Shown one piece after another: positions 19,254 through 27,691 of a DNA stretch of 48,907 nt. The notes beneath the pieces were generated by a model that was given only the letters and a program-made list of their open reading frames with translations, had not been told where the DNA came from and did no database searches. The first letter of the stretch is position 1. Each line of letters opens with the position of its first letter. A program made the position numbers and the translations under genes. The stretch comes from Alteromonadaceae bacterium (GTDB lineage: Bacteria > Pseudomonadota > Gammaproteobacteria > Enterobacterales > Alteromonadaceae), in NCBI GenBank assembly GCA_016765535.1, contig JAESPQ010000114.1:1-48907 (forward strand), in the 5' to 3' direction.

Positions 19254-19940
19254 TTAACCTTGTGAAATTTCAACAACGTCTGATAACGCCATAGAATTTC
19301 CACCTTGAAGATTTAATTGAACTTGCCCACCCGCACCACTTAAGGTTACGCTGTCGACATTTCGATATGTTAATGCTTGTAATTCTGAAGCTTGACCATC
19401 AACTAAGGCGGCAACGCGAAAACGATAAAAACCTGCACCGGCTTGCTGACCGTTAGCTAGCTTTCCATCCCATTCAAAGCCAAACTCACCACGAGATACA
19501 TCTCCTAACGGTACTTGTTGTACAACAGCACCCGATGAATCTTCAACAAACACCATGACGTTACTCGCTGGTTGATCAAGTTTAAGTTTACCTTTAGTGG
19601 TATCACCATCAATCATTTCAAAACGATTATCGTCAACCAATACACTACGCCCCACTAATGACGATGCTTGTAATGCTTGGCTTGATCCCATCATGCTAGC
19701 AAAACCTTCAAATTTATCATTTAATTTGCTTATACCATCAGTGGTCGAAAAACCGGTCATTTGAGAAATCATTTCATTATTATCAACGGGTTTTGTTGGA
19801 TCTTGATAAGAAAGTTCTTGTGTTAACAAAGCAAAAAAATCAGCTTGAGTTAACATATCATTACGTTCTTTAGCAACAGGTTTCGTATCTTTTTGCCAAC
19901 GCAAGCCATCTAAGGCTCCACCACTTTTTACTGATTCCAT
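19254..19940 (-). CDS. flgD: Flagellar hook cap / scaffolding protein FlgD
   Basis: FlgD caps the growing hook. The 228-residue protein has the conserved N-terminal motif (DMLTQADFFALLTQELSYQD, PTKPVDNNEMISQMTGFS). The C-terminal part holds the FlgD Ig-like/Tudor-like domain, with a FEWDGKLANGQQAGAGFYRF signature near residues 150-170. The ATG at 19940 has AGGAGA upstream. flgC is 50 bp upstream and flgE 18 bp downstream. Confidence 0.95.
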   Translation of the reverse strand: MESVKSGGALDGLRWQKDTKPVAKERNDMLTQADFFALLTQELSYQDPTKPVDNNEMISQMTGFSTTDGISKLNDKFEGFASMMGSSQALQASSLVGRSVLVDDNRFEMIDGDTTKGKLKLDQPASNVMVFVEDSSGAVVQQVPLGDVSRGEFGFEWDGKLANGQQAGAGFYRFRVAALVDGQASELQALTYRNVDSVTLSGAGGQVQLNLQGGNSMALSDVVEISQG

Positions 19941-19990
19941 TTTGCTCTCCTAAATAAAAACATATTCAAACTAACACCCATTAAATCAAT

Positions 19991-20410
19991 TTATCTTTGA
20001 CCTAATAACAAGGTTTTATTAACCATACTCTTAGCTGATTCGGCTAACTGTACATTAGTTTGATACGAACGTGATGCCGAAATCATATTCGTCATTTCTT
20101 CAATAATATTAACATTCGGTTTAAAAATATAACCATCTTTATTGGCCATAGGATGATTAGGTGAATATTGCATTATTAGCGGCTTATTACTTTCGACAAT
20201 ACCTAATACATCAACACCTACCGACTGCTCTTGCCCTGTGGCAGCTTTTTGCAATTGAGCGGCAAAAACTGGCTGTCTAGCACGATAAGTTTTATCCACA
20301 CTACTACTTACGCTGTCGGCATTGGCAATATTACTCGCCGTAGTATTTAATCTGACCGATTGCGCGCTCATGCCCGTAGCACTAATATCAAAAACGTTAA
20401 ATAAACTCAT
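19991..20410 (-). CDS. flgC: Flagellar proximal rod protein FlgC
   Basis: This rod subunit of 139 residues is typical in size. It starts MSLFNVFDISATGMSAQSVR, has NTTASNIANADSVSS, and ends with the conserved IEEMTNMISASRSYQTNVQL region. The ATG at 20410 has a GGAGGG site lying within the last codons of flgB. The 5-bp gap to flgB suggests translational coupling. Confidence 0.96.
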   Translation of the reverse strand: MSLFNVFDISATGMSAQSVRLNTTASNIANADSVSSSVDKTYRARQPVFAAQLQKAATGQEQSVGVDVLGIVESNKPLIMQYSPNHPMANKDGYIFKPNVNIIEEMTNMISASRSYQTNVQLAESAKSMVNKTLLLGQR

Positions 20411-20415
20411 AATTA

Positions 20416-20811
20416 CTACCCTCCAGTGATGGCTTTACGTATTCCTTTAATCTTGCCATTAACAAATTGTAAACTTGCCTGATACTCTAATGAGTTTTTT
20501 AGATACAAGTTTCGTTCCACTTGTACATCAACCGTATTACCATCACCTGTATCCGGCTGATTTGGCACACGATATTCAGTATTATTATTTAATGCCATAC
20601 GAACATCTAAATGCTTACTGTTAGTTTGTGACATTGCCATATTTTGATTTTGCATCGATTGCGTAAGTAACTTTTGAAAATCCAACCCTTTGGCTTTATA
20701 ACCAGGCGTATCAGCATTAGCAATGTTACTAGAAATTAACTCTGCCCTTTTACCTCTGAGTATTAGGGCATTAGTATTTAATGCGAAAATTTTGTCAAGA
20801 TTAATAGCCAT
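20416..20811 (-). CDS. flgB: Flagellar proximal rod protein FlgB
   Basis: This rod subunit of 131 residues begins MAINLDKIFALNTNALILRG and has ISSNIANADTPGYKAKGLDF. The ATG at 20811 is chosen because a perfect GGAGGT lies 7 nt before it; the in-frame ATG at 20826 precedes that Shine-Dalgarno sequence and is not credible. It is the first gene of flgBCDE. Its upstream region carries a degenerate sigma54-like site and a heptamer repeat array. Confidence 0.95.
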   Translation of the reverse strand: MAINLDKIFALNTNALILRGKRAELISSNIANADTPGYKAKGLDFQKLLTQSMQNQNMAMSQTNSKHLDVRMALNNNTEYRVPNQPDTGDGNTVDVQVERNLYLKNSLEYQASLQFVNGKIKGIRKAITGG

Positions 20812-20844
20812 AAATGCTACCTCCATATGATTAAAGGGATAACA

Positions 20845-20860
20845 TTCAAGTTCTATACCA
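20845..20860 (-). promoter_or_regulatory. Degenerate sigma54-like site upstream of flgB
   Basis: On the minus strand TGGTATAGAACTTGAA has the -24 GG and a TTG at -12 with correct spacing, but GA instead of the nearly invariant GC. It lies 34 bp before the flgB ATG. In related bacteria flgB is sigma54-dependent. The call is weak. Confidence 0.3.
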
Positions 20861-20900
20861 AGTATTTGGTTATATGAAAAAAGTGATGATTTTATCTGAG

Positions 20901-20935
20901 GTCTAGGGTCTAGGGTCTAGGGTCTAGGGTCTAGG
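20901..20935 (+). repeat. GTCTAGG heptamer tandem repeat (5 copies)
   Basis: Five perfect head-to-tail copies of GTCTAGG, followed by GGGAA, lie between cheR and flgB. The tract is 41 bp upstream of the candidate flgB -24 element. Pure heptamer tracts of this kind change copy number by strand slippage. Confidence 0.95.
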
Positions 20936-20973
20936 GGGAAGAATATCGTGCTGAATAATAATCTATGCCTTTA

Positions 20974-21804
20974 TTATTTTTTTTGGTAGATAATACCTGG
21001 ATTACAACGGATCATATTAAAATCTTGGCTTAATCCAGATAAAGACTCAGAAGCACCTAAAAACAAATAACCATGAGGATTTAACAAGTCATGTATTTGC
21101 GCAATAATTTTACGTTTTATATCAGGCGAAAAATAAATTAACACATTGCGACAAAAAACAATATCAAAACGTCCCATTAAGCTATAACTATTTAATAAAT
21201 TTAAATGCCTAAAATTTACCATGCGTTTAACATTGTCTTTAAGTTTTAGCATGCCATTATCACCCGCTTCAAAAAACTGTTGCTTACGTGCAGCAGATAA
21301 TCCGCGCGCAATAGCTAAGCCATCGTAATGTCCATACTTACAATGTTCTAACATGGTTTCTGAGATATCAGTGCCAACAATTTGTGCTCCCGAGACTAAT
21401 TTTCTTGGGTTTTTTTGTTGATACTCTAATACTGACATAGCAATAGAATAAGGCTCTTGTCCTGATGAACTAGCTGCCGACCAAATTTTGATCGGAGAAC
21501 GTTTTTCAGCTAGCTCTGGCAATAATTTATTTTGTAATAAAGTAAAAGGGTATTCATCACGAAACCACAAGGTTTCATTTGTAGTCATGGCATCAATAAC
21601 AGCGGCACGTAACTGCCGCTCAATAGGGCTCAGAGTGCGAGCGACCAAATCCCCTAATGAGTTAACATCAAATTTAGACATTAAAGGCGCTAAGCGACTT
21701 TTCACTAAATACTGTTTATTTTCACCTAATACAATGCCGCATTGCTGTTCTAAAAAAGTGCGAAACTGCTGGTAACTGCTATCGTCTAGTTGTCTTGGTG
21801 ACAC
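20974..21804 (-). CDS. cheR: Chemotaxis protein methyltransferase CheR
   Basis: CheR transfers methyl groups from S-adenosylmethionine to glutamates of chemoreceptors. The 276-residue protein has the N-terminal all-alpha domain (~1-75) and the SAM-binding domain, with IWSAASSSGQEPYSIAM (~residues 103-119) and FDIVFCRNVLIYFS (~210-223). There is no C-terminal pentapeptide-binding extension beyond the standard fold. The start is GTG at 21804, giving SPRQLDDSSYQQFRTFLEQQ, with AAGGT upstream. It sits between cheV and flgB as in Vibrio and Shewanella polar flagellar loci. Confidence 0.94.
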   Translation of the reverse strand: MSPRQLDDSSYQQFRTFLEQQCGIVLGENKQYLVKSRLAPLMSKFDVNSLGDLVARTLSPIERQLRAAVIDAMTTNETLWFRDEYPFTLLQNKLLPELAEKRSPIKIWSAASSSGQEPYSIAMSVLEYQQKNPRKLVSGAQIVGTDISETMLEHCKYGHYDGLAIARGLSAARKQQFFEAGDNGMLKLKDNVKRMVNFRHLNLLNSYSLMGRFDIVFCRNVLIYFSPDIKRKIIAQIHDLLNPHGYLFLGASESLSGLSQDFNMIRCNPGIIYQKK

Positions 21805-21901
21805 TAATTATTACCTTTATACATGCTGTTTAAATAGTTGCTTATTAGAAACTAATTAAGTTACTTAAGCGTTAACTCATTAATAAAAATATTTGCTAAA
21901 T

Positions 21902-22831
21902 TTAGCTATCCATTTTCAACCATTTTTTGACTGCAGTAGCGAGTTCATCTGGATGAAATTTAGGAATAAAATCTTCAGCTCCTACTTTTTCAACCATAGC
22001 ATTATTAAATACACCACTTAATGAAGTATGTAATATAACCGGCACTTGCCGCATACGTTCATTCGCTTTGACTTCAGCGGTTAATGTATAGCCATCCATT
22101 TCTGGCATTTCAATATCTGAAATCAATAAAGCAACTTTTTCATACAAGCTATTTTCACACTCAGCGTCAATTGCGGTTAGTTGATCTAAAGCATCTTGAC
22201 CATTTTTAGCCAAGATCATTTTTATCCCTAACGGCTCTAATGCTCGTCTGACTTGATTACGCGCAACAGTTGAGTCATCAGCAATCATTACGACTTTATC
22301 ACCCAAATCTTCACCGACATGGATGTCGATAACATCTTCACTTAGCTCAGTTGACACCGGGTTAATTTCATTTAATATTTTTTCTACATCTAAAATAGAG
22401 ACCATATCACCATCTATTTCGGTGACAGCAGTTAAATAACTCGATTTCCCCGCCCCTTCTGGCGGCGGCATCATATCTTTCCAACTTAACGTAACTATAC
22501 GCTCAACACCAGCAACTAAAAACCCTTGTACACTGCGATTATACTCAGCAATGATAATAAATGAGTCTTCTGTTTGTTGTATTGCAGGAGCACCAATAGC
22601 TTTGCTCATATCAATAACAGAAATAGTTTGCCCGCGAATATGCGCAACACCTTTAATATAACTGTTCTGTTTAGGTAAAACGGTAAGCTTAGGACATTGT
22701 AAAACTTCCCTTACTTTAAATACATTAATACCGAAACGTTGACGACCTATTAATTTAAATAACAATAACTCAAGTCTGTTTTGCCCTACCAACTGGGTTC
22801 GTTGATTAACAGCATCTAAAATACCGGCCAT
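21902..22831 (-). CDS. cheV: Chemotaxis coupling protein CheV (CheW-REC fusion)
   Basis: CheV couples receptors to CheA and has its own phosphorylatable receiver. The 309-residue protein has an N-terminal CheW domain (~residues 15-160, with FGINVFKVREVLQCPKLTVL and GVAHIRGQTISVIDMS). A C-terminal receiver domain (~175-305) contains VVMIADDSTVARNQ, the phospho-acceptor Asp in ALLISDIEMPEMDGY, and a later conserved Lys. The ATG at 22831 has GAGGTT upstream. It is divergent from flgA; the 272-bp gap between them holds AT-rich promoter DNA. Confidence 0.95.
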   Translation of the reverse strand: MAGILDAVNQRTQLVGQNRLELLLFKLIGRQRFGINVFKVREVLQCPKLTVLPKQNSYIKGVAHIRGQTISVIDMSKAIGAPAIQQTEDSFIIIAEYNRSVQGFLVAGVERIVTLSWKDMMPPPEGAGKSSYLTAVTEIDGDMVSILDVEKILNEINPVSTELSEDVIDIHVGEDLGDKVVMIADDSTVARNQVRRALEPLGIKMILAKNGQDALDQLTAIDAECENSLYEKVALLISDIEMPEMDGYTLTAEVKANERMRQVPVILHTSLSGVFNNAMVEKVGAEDFIPKFHPDELATAVKKWLKMDS

Positions 22832-22965
22832 AGCAACCTCATAAAAATTTATTGTGCACTTATATACTGTAACTCTCTTCTTTACATAAATAGATTCATC
22901 AATAAGTTCATAAAAAGAGTATATAAACTTAAAATAAAAAATTATGATATATTTTATTTTAAAAG

Positions 22966-22981
22966 AGGTACAATTCTTGAT
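22966..22981 (+). promoter_or_regulatory. Degenerate sigma54-like site upstream of flgA
   Basis: AGGTACAATTCTTGAT shows the -24 GG and TTG at -12 spacing but GA instead of GC, the same deviation seen upstream of flgB. It lies 122 bp before the flgA ATG. This is a weak candidate. Confidence 0.25.
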
Positions 22982-23103
22982 TATTAACTATTACAACTCA
23001 ACTTAACGTTTAAATTTTGACACTATTCGTTAAGCTACTTTCGTCTACTATATCTAAGCATAGACGAGTATTTAAATTAACTTAATAAATTAATCACAAA
23101 ATT

Positions 23104-23796
23104 ATGAGCAAGTTAAAGATATTACTGTTATTTTCGTGTTTTTCAACCTTATTTTCACCTTATACGCTTTCGCAAGAATTTGATAGTGTTTACCTTGAAA
23201 ATTTAGCAAAAACATATTTAGAACAACAATTAACCGTTCCGAAACAAGGGAAGCTACAAATAGAGATCAGTACAATAGATCCAAGGATTGTTATTAAACC
23301 CTGTGATCAACCGTTAAAAATAACCCCCCCAAAAACCTATAAAAGCCGTAATATAAATATTAAAATCAGTTGTGAGTCTATTGAATCTTGGCGGGTTTTT
23401 GTCACCGCTAAAATAAGCAAAGTTGTTCCTGTTGTGGTTGCCCAACGTTACATCGCTAAAGGCTCTCCTCTTAGTGGTGAAAATTTAACTGTTATTTTAA
23501 AAGAAACCTATACAATAAGAAGTGAGTATTTCACAACACTAACCGAATTAATGAGTGTAAAAGCAACTAGATCAATTTCTAAAGGGAAAACGATCACCCG
23601 TAAAAATATTTGTTTGGTTTGTAAAGGAGAACAAGTTATCATCAAAGCTAGTGCTAATAATTTTAATATACAAACATCAGGTATCGCCCTAATGAACGGT
23701 ATTAAAAATCAAACAATTAAAGTTAAAAATAGCCGTTCAGGAAGAGTTATTTCCGCTAAAATAAAGACATCAACACAGGTTGAAATAAATTTGTAA
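23104..23796 (+). CDS. flgA: P-ring assembly chaperone FlgA
   Basis: FlgA is a periplasmic chaperone for FlgI polymerisation. The 230-residue product has an N-terminal signal peptide (KILLLFSCFSTLFSPYTLS, cleavage near residue 23). It has the two-part FlgA architecture, including a SAF-like segment RYIAKGSPLSGENLTVI (~residues 117-133). The C-terminus ends in the conserved pattern of repeated basic residues (IKVKNSRSGRVISAKI). It is the first gene of a plus-strand flgA-flgM-flgN group, divergent from cheV. Confidence 0.92.
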   Translation: MSKLKILLLFSCFSTLFSPYTLSQEFDSVYLENLAKTYLEQQLTVPKQGKLQIEISTIDPRIVIKPCDQPLKITPPKTYKSRNINIKISCESIESWRVFVTAKISKVVPVVVAQRYIAKGSPLSGENLTVILKETYTIRSEYFTTLTELMSVKATRSISKGKTITRKNICLVCKGEQVIIKASANNFNIQTSGIALMNGIKNQTIKVKNSRSGRVISAKIKTSTQVEINL

Positions 23797-23802
23797 TTTT
23801 AG

Positions 23803-23829
23803 TTAAGTTATTAGTTCTTTTGCCGATAA
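23803..23829 (+). promoter_or_regulatory. Sigma28 (FliA) promoter of flgM
   Basis: TTAA at 23803-23806, a 15-nt spacer and a perfect GCCGATAA -10 at 23822-23829 fit the FliA consensus (TAAA-N15-GCCGATAA). It lies ~40 bp upstream of flgM. A sigma28 promoter driving its own anti-sigma factor is the expected autoregulatory arrangement. Confidence 0.85.
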
Positions 23830-23869
23830 CAAGGTAGGTAATAAGGTAAGTTGCCAGTAGGTAAATATT

Positions 23870-24190
23870 ATGTCTATAAATATCAATAATTTAAATAGTA
23901 GCACACCTCAAGTAAAACAAAAACTTGAGCAACAGCAAATAGCAACAAAACAGCAAGCAAATCAAGCTGCGTTGAAATCTGACCAAGTAAAACATTCAGG
24001 TCAAGATTCTGTGTCACTCACGCCGCAAGCTAAACAGCTACGTGAGTTACAAAAGAAAGCTAATGATGCTCCAGAAATAGATCAGAAAAAAATTGCTAAA
24101 TTAAAAAAAGCGATCATGTCGGGTGAATATAAGATTGACGCAGAAAAATTAGCACAAAACATGTCTAATTTTGAATTTTCGTTATCTTAA
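23870..24190 (+). CDS. flgM: Anti-sigma28 factor FlgM
   Basis: FlgM binds and inhibits FliA until the hook is complete and FlgM is exported. The 106-residue product has a disordered Gln/Asn-rich N-terminal half. The conserved C-terminal sigma28-binding half has VSLTPQAKQLRELQKKAND, then IDQKKIAKLKKAIMSGEYKI and a final amphipathic helix. It lies 73 bp after flgA with its own sigma28 promoter in the gap, and 40 bp before flgN. Confidence 0.93.
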   Translation: MSININNLNSSTPQVKQKLEQQQIATKQQANQAALKSDQVKHSGQDSVSLTPQAKQLRELQKKANDAPEIDQKKIAKLKKAIMSGEYKIDAEKLAQNMSNFEFSLS

Positions 24191-24230
24191 CCCTATTAAA
24201 ATTTTTTTTAAGCAAAGAGAGCGTAAATGA

Positions 24231-24659
24231 ATGAACGTTGATAACATTAACAAATTACTAGATTTACAGTTAACTGAATTAACTAATTTACAAAAATTGT
24301 TAATTAATGAATTAAACGTTTTAAAAAATAGAGAACTAGAGAGTTTAGAAGTACAAACACAAGCAAAAGAAAAAGTATTAGCAAATATAAATCAATTAGA
24401 TCAAACAATTAACCAACATGCTAAGCTAAAAGATTTACACGAAAACCCTCTATTCACTAAAAAAACAGAACAAATTATTGAATTATTTAGTGATTGTAAA
24501 CAGCAAAATGAAATTAATGGGCAAATAATTAATAATACTCAGATATCAATAAACCGTTTCAAAACTATGCTACAAAAAAGTATAACTAATAATTCAATGA
24601 CTTATGATGAAAAAGGGAAAACAAATATTAACATTCGTTCTATTGGTATTAAAGCCTAA
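24231..24659 (+). CDS. flgN: FlgN-type export chaperone
   Basis: FlgN is the cytoplasmic chaperone of FlgK and FlgL. The 142-residue protein is almost entirely alpha-helical and rich in Leu, Asn, Gln and Lys, with heptad patterns in residues 1-60 (LLDLQLTELTNLQKLLINEL), matching the FlgN coiled-coil family in length and composition. Direct adjacency to flgM supports the call. There are two overlapping ATGs: the one at 24227 opens a frame that stops after four codons, so 24231 is the start. Confidence 0.85.
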   Translation: MNVDNINKLLDLQLTELTNLQKLLINELNVLKNRELESLEVQTQAKEKVLANINQLDQTINQHAKLKDLHENPLFTKKTEQIIELFSDCKQQNEINGQIINNTQISINRFKTMLQKSITNNSMTYDEKGKTNINIRSIGIKA

Positions 24660-24689
24660 GTTTAAGTAATGCTCAAGCTTATTAGCTAA

Positions 24690-25157
24690 TCAAAAGTAAT
24701 CTATTGATTTGATTTCTTTTCTTCTTTGCTGTGTTTCATATAACGCAAATACATCTTCAAAATTCAAACTCAATTCGGTTGTGTAAGTGTCACCTACAGG
24801 ATAACTAGCAACAACTTTTGCTCCTCGAATAACGCCTTGCACTGAAGATTTAAGCGATTGATTTTCAATTAATAGATTAGCCATCCGTGTTGAACCAATA
24901 ATTTGCTGGCCATATACTTGCTCAGCAAGTTCAGCATACGCTGATAATTTTGACGCATTCATTGCCATTAGCATACGTTGTGTTTTGTTAGCCGATTTTT
25001 GTAAGCTAATGGGTGCCGTACCGATAGCAGTAAGTACAGGAAAAGTATTTGGTTTTATTGTTTGCCATTGCACATGTTTATCATAAACAGAAGAACAAGC
25101 AGTCATAAATAGAAAACTGATTGCTAAAATTAAAATTTTCAATAATGGCTTTAACAT
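24690..25157 (-). CDS. flgP: Flagellar outer-membrane lipoprotein FlgP
   Basis: FlgP is a lipoprotein that forms an outer-membrane-associated basal disk/H-ring component in polar sheathed flagella and is needed for motility. The 155-residue product has a lipoprotein signal peptide ending in MTAC (Cys ~21). It has an LPP20-type domain with MAMNASKLSAYAELAEQVYG and GVIRGAKVVASYPVGD. It lies 31 bp downstream of flgO and is convergent with flgN. Confidence 0.9.
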   Translation of the reverse strand: MLKPLLKILILAISFLFMTACSSVYDKHVQWQTIKPNTFPVLTAIGTAPISLQKSANKTQRMLMAMNASKLSAYAELAEQVYGQQIIGSTRMANLLIENQSLKSSVQGVIRGAKVVASYPVGDTYTTELSLNFEDVFALYETQQRRKEIKSIDYF

Positions 25158-25188
25158 AATTCACATCTCATGTGTTTAATATATAAAA

Positions 25189-25845
25189 TTAAGGATGGAT
25201 TTTAATTGCACGGGCATCTTTAGTTAAGTCCGCTTGTTCGCGAATGATCATACCATCAACCATTTTTACACCTTTAGTATTAATAACTTCATCACTAAAA
25301 ACCCAAGATGGAATAAAAGATTGCGCGGTAGCAACAACAACATGTGATTGCATACCAATCATACGAGCATTAATCATCACCCCTGTTTCTTGTTTCATCA
25401 TGGTCCCCGTAACCACGTAGTCAATTATCTGGCGTTCAGGTAATTCTTTCCAGTCTCTACTAAAAACATAATCACCTTTTTTAGTGACTCGTATATAACC
25501 AGTTGTTTTATAGTCAACCACGACAAAACCATGACGTTGTAATTCATGAATAAAACTTTCAGCTATTTCTTGCCCCAACCAATTTGTCGATTCAAGATCC
25601 TCTAAATTAACAAAAGAGGCAACAGCTATCGGTGTTTTAGGATTAACAAACGAGCTACTTTCGATCATTTGATAAGCCAAGCCCTTCACCACATCATTAA
25701 TGGCATGAGTAGGCAACTTATAACTATCTATCTTGCCTTTTTTTGCCATGCGATCATAATAAAAATCATCACTATGCATAGTTGAATTAATCATAGAACA
25801 TGAAAACAACGTAGGTATACATAATGGAACAAGCCACTTTTTCAT
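25189..25845 (-). CDS. flgO: Flagellar outer-membrane-associated protein FlgO
   Basis: This is a 218-residue protein of the FlgO family. It has a short lipoprotein-like signal (PLCIPTLFSC, Cys ~16) and the FlgO domain with PIAVASFVNLEDLESTNWLG and FIHELQRHGFVVVDYKTTGY. In Vibrio, FlgO and FlgP work together at the outer ring of the basal body. It is the first gene of the flgO-flgP pair, divergent from flgT, with a sigma54-like site 95 bp upstream. Confidence 0.9.
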   Translation of the reverse strand: MKKWLVPLCIPTLFSCSMINSTMHSDDFYYDRMAKKGKIDSYKLPTHAINDVVKGLAYQMIESSSFVNPKTPIAVASFVNLEDLESTNWLGQEIAESFIHELQRHGFVVVDYKTTGYIRVTKKGDYVFSRDWKELPERQIIDYVVTGTMMKQETGVMINARMIGMQSHVVVATAQSFIPSWVFSDEVINTKGVKMVDGMIIREQADLTKDARAIKIHP

Positions 25846-25939
25846 TGAGTACTCCTCAATTAACGATTCATTTACCGATACATCATTCTTGTGATTAAGT
25901 TTGCTGCTCAGTCGGTTTAATTATTTATAGTAAATTTAA

Positions 25940-25955
25940 TGCACATTTCAAGCCA
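25940..25955 (-). promoter_or_regulatory. Sigma54-like promoter of flgO-flgP
   Basis: On the minus strand TGGCTTGAAATGTGCA has GG-N10-GC with TGGC and TGCA at the two elements, 95 bp upstream of flgO. Dependence of flgO/flgP on sigma54-class regulation in Vibrio agrees with this. Confidence 0.6.
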
Positions 25956-25975
25956 ATATCTAAAAATTTAAAATC

Positions 25976-25991
25976 AGGCATAAATACTGCA
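25976..25991 (+). promoter_or_regulatory. Sigma54-like promoter of flgT
   Basis: AGGCATAAATACTGCA on the plus strand has GG-N10-GC with GGCA and TGCA. It lies 90 bp upstream of the preferred flgT ATG and only 20 bp from the divergent flgO site. Confidence 0.55.
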
Positions 25992-26080
25992 TATTCAATA
26001 ATAATCATAAAGACGCACAATTATATTTTTACTTATACAAGGTTAAGGTGATAAGTAAAATACAAAGGCATAAGTACATT

Positions 26081-27241
26081 ATGAAAATTATTTTATTTTT
26101 CCTCATGCTCACCCCTAGTTGGTTAGCAATGGGTCAATGGTTTGAAGCTCAAGGTAGTGCAGTTGTTCGTAATAACGATAAACAAGCCGCTAAATCCCAA
26201 GCGACTCAAAATGCATTAAAAAAGGCATTGTTAGTTGCTGGTGCCTCTGTATCAAGTGTACAGCAAGTCGTTAATGGTTTACTCACTCAAAATGAATTAA
26301 ATATACGTGCCAGTGGTAATGTTAAATCTGTTGAAATAGTTGATGAAACCTATCAAGGAAATAACATTAGTGTCACCATAAGAGCCGATGTAATTTCACA
26401 GCAAACACAATGTTTTTCAGCCGATTATCGCAAAGGTTTATTGCTCACTAAAAGTCGTATAATACATAGAGAGCAGGCAAATATAGGCGAACTATATAAT
26501 TTAGATAAAAAAGTAATTGATAGATTATCGAATCATATCAAACAAAGCAGTCGCTTTGCCGATGTACGTTTAGCCGTAAAAAACCAGACAAAATTTTCAC
26601 TTTTTAGCCAGGGACTCTATAACCGCCAACTAAAAGATTTATCTATTTCACTCGCAAACTTAACGGATAGTCAATATATTTTATTTTCAGAAATTAATGA
26701 TTTATCATTTGATAATGTAGTACAAAACAGCTGGCAGTTTTGGCAAACTGATGAATTTGAACGAAATTTTGCTATAACGATATATATATATAGCGGTACC
26801 AACGGTGAGCTTGTTTTCGAAAAAGGCTATCATGATTTTGCCAATTGGTCGTATGATAAACGCAAAAAGGTAGATGTAAATAGTGCCACATTTTGGCGTA
26901 GTGAATACGGTAGTATGTTAGATAAAACACTGAATAATATTATGACCGATATCGATGATAATATTATGTGCTTACCCACACGAGGAAAAATACTTAATGT
27001 TGCTGGTAACAAAATACTGATTAATTTAGGCTCCCACCAAGGGGTAAAAATAGGTGATGAATTTTCATTATTACATTTAAACAATTTTATTGATCAAAAT
27101 GGGCAAACTTATGCAGGTTTTAACATTAGTGACTATAAAGTAAAAGTAACGCAAGTATCACAGCAAACAGCTAAAGCGATAACTGTAGATGACACCTTGC
27201 TCGGTAACATTCAAATTAACGACTTGGTCGTACGCTACTAA
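26081..27241 (+). CDS. flgT: Flagellar H-ring protein FlgT
   Basis: FlgT forms the H-ring around the L/P rings in Vibrio-type polar flagella and supports T-ring (MotX/MotY) assembly. From the ATG at 26081 the protein is 386 residues. It has a signal peptide (IILFFLMLTPSWLAMG) directly before the conserved mature start QWFEAQGSAVVRNNDKQAAK. The C-terminal domain (residues ~300-386) is small and beta-rich, with NLGSHQGVKIGDEFSLLH. An in-frame GTG at 26048 with AGGTTAAG upstream is possible but would put 11 polar residues ahead of the signal peptide. Confidence 0.9.
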   Translation: MKIILFFLMLTPSWLAMGQWFEAQGSAVVRNNDKQAAKSQATQNALKKALLVAGASVSSVQQVVNGLLTQNELNIRASGNVKSVEIVDETYQGNNISVTIRADVISQQTQCFSADYRKGLLLTKSRIIHREQANIGELYNLDKKVIDRLSNHIKQSSRFADVRLAVKNQTKFSLFSQGLYNRQLKDLSISLANLTDSQYILFSEINDLSFDNVVQNSWQFWQTDEFERNFAITIYIYSGTNGELVFEKGYHDFANWSYDKRKKVDVNSATFWRSEYGSMLDKTLNNIMTDIDDNIMCLPTRGKILNVAGNKILINLGSHQGVKIGDEFSLLHLNNFIDQNGQTYAGFNISDYKVKVTQVSQQTAKAITVDDTLLGNIQINDLVVRY

Positions 27242-27249
27242 AAAATAAC

Positions 27250-27291
27250 AGACTATTTTATTAAATATTACAAATAGTGATAAAATAGTCT
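27250..27291 (+). terminator. Probable terminator after flgT
   Basis: Perfect 12-bp arms (AGACTATTTTAT / ATAAAATAGTCT) with an 18-nt loop lie 9 bp after flgT. The following T-tract is short and the stem AT-rich, so termination efficiency is uncertain. Confidence 0.5.
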
Positions 27292-27368
27292 TTACTGTAT
27301 AAAAAAAGTTGGTACTATTTGCCGCTTGTAATTCAAAGTAACATCCCTCTGGCTATTCCATAACTAAT

Positions 27369-27444
27369 GTCCCCATAGTTTAACAGGATAAAACTGCCGC
27401 CTCCTAAGCGGCTGCTCCAGGTTCGAGTCCTGGTGGGGACGCCA
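27369..27444 (+). tRNA. tRNA-Arg (anticodon CCU)
   Basis: A complete cloverleaf is present. The acceptor stem is GTCCCCA/TGGGGAC with a G discriminator and encoded CCA. The anticodon stem-loop TGCCGC-CTCCTAA-GCGGC(T) gives anticodon CCU, reading AGG codons. The T arm has GGTTCGAGTCC. It lies between flgT and the small ORF. No direct repeat of its 3' end was noticed that would mark an integrated element. Confidence 0.96.
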
Positions 27445-27626
27445 CAAGCCAGCTTTTAATTTACATTTAACAAAGCAAAATTAGCGATACCATATAAAAC
27501 CAAGTGGAAATATATTTCCTATCTAACTTTTTACATCAGCTAATAATTACCAATAAACAAGACTACAAAAATAAAAATACAAAATATAACAACTAATAAT
27601 CAACAACTTAAAAATATAATAAATAT

Positions 27627-27642
27627 TGGTCTGATATTCGCT
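27627..27642 (+). promoter_or_regulatory. Sigma54-like site upstream of the small ORF
   Basis: TGGTCTGATATTCGCT has GG-N10-GC and a TCGCT -12 element like the candidates upstream of the carboxypeptidase and TonB receptor genes. It lies 50 bp before the ATG at 27692. The remainder of 27445-27691 is AT-rich with nothing else recognised. Confidence 0.4.
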
Positions 27643-27691
27643 ATATAAAGTTTATCTCTTGAACATTCTGCACATGCGTAAGGAAATAATC

